Position numbers and translations under genes: made by a program
Notes under the pieces: model-generated
What the model was told of the DNA's origin: nothing
Databases searched by the model: none
What the model saw: only the letters and a program-made list of their open reading frames with translations
In this document: piece by piece, positions 5,391-7,296 of the stretch
Numbering within the stretch: position 1 is the first letter of the stretch
How the letters are laid out: each line of letters opens with the position of its first letter
NCBI GenBank assembly: GCA_017526045.1
Contig: JAFXRX010000199.1
Span: 1 to 7,296 of the forward strand
Source of the DNA: Opitutales bacterium
GTDB taxonomy: Bacteria > Verrucomicrobiota > Verrucomicrobiia > Opitutales > Intestinicryptomonadaceae
Length of the DNA: 7,296 nt
Reading direction: 5' to 3'

Positions 5391-6971
5391 TTAAAATCTG
5401 TCTTCGAGCGACTCGCTTTTTTCCTCGTCTGCCTCGTCGCCGCTTTCGTCGCCGCCGAAGTCCTCCTCTTCGTCGAAGCCTTCGTCGTCGTCCTCTTCGC
5501 TTTCTTCCGAGGCTTCAGCCTCCGCTGCGTCTTCGGCTTCGGGCTCCAAAGCGATGTCGGGCTCTTCCTCGGGGGCTTCGTCTTTTGCGATGCTGAGAGC
5601 CTCCTTGACTTCGCCGGGCAGGGCTTTTTCAAGCTCATAGACGCGGCTGCCTTTTACGAAAATCCAGCCTTCAAAGTTTGCGAGCGCCCCGCACGCTTCG
5701 GCGGAATTTTCAAACAATAAAATGTCTTCTTCAGCCCAGCCTTTCGAGACGAGCGCGTCCTTGTAAATTTGCGCGTTTTCGCCCACGAGCACCGCCTTTG
5801 AGCCTTCCGCAAACGGCAGCATTTCGCCGATTTCGCGGTGGTAGCGCAGCGCGGCAAGCCCGAGCTCCGCCATGCCGCCCAAGACGAACATGCGCGGGGA
5901 GTTTTCGGAAAGCGCGATAAATCTGCGCAGGGCGTCCTTCATCGAGGCGGGGGAGGCGTTGTAGCAGTCGACGTAGAATTTAGCCTTTTGCGTCTCGCAG
6001 ACGGAGCCGCGCATTGCGCCCGCGGCGAGGCCGTCGAGGCGGCTTGCAATCTGCACTTCTGTAGTTCCAAGCATGAGCGCAGCCGCGATTGCAAGCAGGG
6101 CGTTTTCAGTCATTCCCTTTGTAAGCACGGGCATTTCGAAGTAGTATTCGCCGCCGTCCTCAATCGCCATTTCGATTTTTTGGACGCCGTCTTCCTCCTT
6201 TATGAAGTGGCGGAAAACGAGGTCGCCGCGCACGTCTGGGGCGTCGGCGGGGGCGAGGATTGCCTTTTTGCATTCGAGCTCCTCAAACGCCTTCCAACTA
6301 AGGAGGTTTGAGTGCATCAAAACCCAGCCGTCTTTCGCAACCCCGCGCGCAAGCAGCGATTTTTCCTTCGCGATGTTTGAAATGTCGCCAAAGCCCTCCA
6401 TGTGTGCGGGCGCAACCGACGTAATTACGGCGATGTCGGGCTCAATCATTTCCGCAAGCTCCGCCATTTGCCCGGGCTTTGCAGCGCCCGCTTCGACTAT
6501 CGCGCACAGGTTTTCGCGGATGTCGATTTGCGTAAGAGTCAGCGCGACGCCGATTTCGTTGTTGAAATTTTCCCTTGTTGCGAGGGGCTTTTTCCAGGCG
6601 GCAAGGCGCGCCAAAAATTCCTTTGTCGAGGTTTTGCCGCACGAGCCCGTGATGCCGACAACGGGGGCGTCGAAGCGCAGGCGGTGGAATTTTGCGATTG
6701 TCTGCAGGGCTTTGAGGGTGTCGCCGACCTTCAAAAGGGGAATGTCTGTTTCGACGTCTTTTGAGACTATTGCCGCGACCGCTCCGTTTTTCGCGGCGTC
6801 GGCGACAAAGTCGTGGCCGTCGCGGTTTGCGCTGAGGGCGACGAAGGCAAAACCCGCGGGCATATTGCGCGAGTCGGTCGAAAATCCTTTGATTTCGGGA
6901 TATTTTTTGGGCAGGTTTGACCAGGTTCCGCCTGTCCAGACCTGCAAGTCGTCTATTTTAAACAGTGGCAT
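5391..6971 (-). CDS. murF: MurF, D-Ala-D-Ala-adding ligase with acidic C-terminal tail
   Basis: MurF joins D-Ala-D-Ala to UDP-MurNAc-tripeptide with ATP in the cytoplasm, the last soluble precursor step. The 526-residue product shows an N-terminal substrate domain (STDSR at 31-35). The ATP-binding central domain has the P-loop GSCGKTST at 109-116, NNEIGVALTL at 137-146, VEAGA at 159-163 and AHMEGFGD at 189-196. The C-terminal domain has DCYNASPASMKDAL at 335-348, VLGGMAELG at 363-371 and FVKGSR at 438-443. The ligase fold should end near residue 460, as the usual length is about 450. About 62 further residues follow, and 34 of them are Asp or Glu. The ATG at 6971 is chosen because MPLFKIDDLQ begins where other MurF proteins do. 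The start lies 6 nt after the murE stop, preceded by AAAATT with no Shine-Dalgarno match. The acidic tail is in frame and has no known function. Confidence 0.97.
   Translation of the reverse strand: MPLFKIDDLQVWTGGTWSNLPKKYPEIKGFSTDSRNMPAGFAFVALSANRDGHDFVADAAKNGAVAAIVSKDVETDIPLLKVGDTLKALQTIAKFHRLRFDAPVVGITGSCGKTSTKEFLARLAAWKKPLATRENFNNEIGVALTLTQIDIRENLCAIVEAGAAKPGQMAELAEMIEPDIAVITSVAPAHMEGFGDISNIAKEKSLLARGVAKDGWVLMHSNLLSWKAFEELECKKAILAPADAPDVRGDLVFRHFIKEEDGVQKIEMAIEDGGEYYFEMPVLTKGMTENALLAIAAALMLGTTEVQIASRLDGLAAGAMRGSVCETQKAKFYVDCYNASPASMKDALRRFIALSENSPRMFVLGGMAELGLAALRYHREIGEMLPFAEGSKAVLVGENAQIYKDALVSKGWAEEDILLFENSAEACGALANFEGWIFVKGSRVYELEKALPGEVKEALSIAKDEAPEEEPDIALEPEAEDAAEAEASEESEEDDDEGFDEEEDFGGDESGDEADEEKSESLEDRF
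5394..5579 (-). other. Acidic low-complexity tail of MurF
   Basis: This stretch encodes MurF residues 465-526. By count 34 of 62 residues are Asp or Glu and only two are basic (K518 and R525). Runs such as SEEDDDEGFDEEEDF are typical of intrinsically disordered segments. The DNA is a succession of GAA/GAG/GAC codons, read as cttcgtcg-like repeats on the plus strand. It follows the end of the recognisable ligase domain, so it is an appendage rather than part of the catalytic fold. A role in protein contacts, metal or charge buffering, or no role at all are equally open. Confidence 0.85.
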
Positions 6972-6977
6972 AATTTT

Positions 6978-7296
6978 TTAAGCTAAGCCTTTGATTGTTA
7001 AAAGTTCTTCGGCGACGCGTTTGTCGTCGAAAGGTATGATTGTGTCGCCGAGTTCCTGGAAAGCCTCGTGGCCTTTGCCGGCAATCAGGATGCAGTCGCC
7101 TTCGGAGGCGGCTTCGATTGCGAGGTTTATCGCGCGGCGGCGGTCTTCGACAAAGGCGATTTTGGAGGGGTCTATTACGCCCGCTTTCATGTCGCCAAAA
7201 ATTCTGCCGATGTCCTCTCCGCGCGGATTGTCGGAGGTGGCCCATGCGATGTCGGCGTATTTTTGCACAACCGCCGTCATCTTGGGGCGCTTGGTC
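6978..7296 (-). CDS. murE: MurE, UDP-MurNAc-tripeptide synthetase (C-terminal part)
   Basis: This is the 3' end of murE; the 5' part lies beyond the right edge of the window. The enzyme is a cytoplasmic ATP-dependent ligase that adds the third stem-peptide residue to UDP-MurNAc-L-Ala-D-Glu. About 105 residues are visible, all from the C-terminal Mur ligase domain. The reading frame stays open to the window edge upstream of the ATG at 7280, giving TKRPK before it, which fits the family's G-x-x-x-x-x-K-R motif. The TSDNPRGEDI segment contains DNPR (7221-7232), the motif known to select meso-diaminopimelate; lysine-adding enzymes differ here. A GKGHE motif and a final FDDKRVAEELL segment also match MurE. 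The stop is TAA, 6 nt before murF. The identity is secure; the third residue is inferred from DNPR alone. Confidence 0.96.
   Translation of the reverse strand, partial: TKRPKMTAVVQKYADIAWATSDNPRGEDIGRIFGDMKAGVIDPSKIAFVEDRRRAINLAIEAASEGDCILIAGKGHEAFQELGDTIIPFDDKRVAEELLTIKGLA

Noticed and set aside
5394..5579. A frameshift or separate small gene explaining the acidic tail of MurF
   Set aside because: The frame continues from the ligase domain without a break to a single stop, and there is no start or leader marking a separate gene. The other frames of this stretch give Arg/Lys/Thr-rich shadow peptides only.
6202..6981. A 259-codon open frame on the plus strand opposite murF
   Set aside because: It is antisense to the conserved ligase domains of murF, its translation has no family resemblance, and it has no ribosome binding site or leader of its own.

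Overview
The window holds one uninterrupted stretch of a dcw (division and cell wall) cluster. All genes are on the minus strand. In transcription order (high to low coordinates) they are murE (3' end only), murF, mraY, murD, a LysM-repeat lipoprotein gene, ftsW and murG (5' part only). Junctions are tight: 6, 26, 10, 47 and 17 nt, then an 8-nt ftsW/murG overlap. No hairpin-plus-T-run terminator was seen on the minus strand. Together this suggests a single polycistronic unit. No RNA genes, mobile elements, CRISPR arrays or gene-free stretches over 300 nt were found.

The genes follow the lipid II pathway almost step by step. MurE adds the third residue of the stem peptide (its DNPR motif indicates meso-diaminopimelate), and MurF adds D-Ala-D-Ala. 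MraY moves the UDP-linked product onto undecaprenyl phosphate, and MurG adds GlcNAc to make lipid II. FtsW is the septal SEDS glycosyltransferase that polymerises lipid II. MurD acts one step before MurE. The LysM protein is the only predicted surface/periplasmic peptidoglycan-binding product in the set.

The best guess for the source is a Gram-negative member of the PVC superphylum, probably Verrucomicrobiota and perhaps the Opitutae. Three things point there. A LysM gene between murD and ftsW matches my recollection of the Chlamydia order murF-mraY-murD-nlpD-ftsW-murG. The MurG variant motifs (HEAN in place of HEQN, and GYPIR) resemble opitutal MurG proteins as I remember them. Translation starts are A-rich with poor Shine-Dalgarno matches. 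This assignment comes from memory and synteny, not from a search.

The window is mostly conserved core metabolism, and I see no exotic new system. The points most worth a second look are a roughly 62-residue, about 55% acidic C-terminal tail on MurF, and the three-LysM lipoprotein, which has no peptidase domain but sits where chlamydiae carry nlpD.
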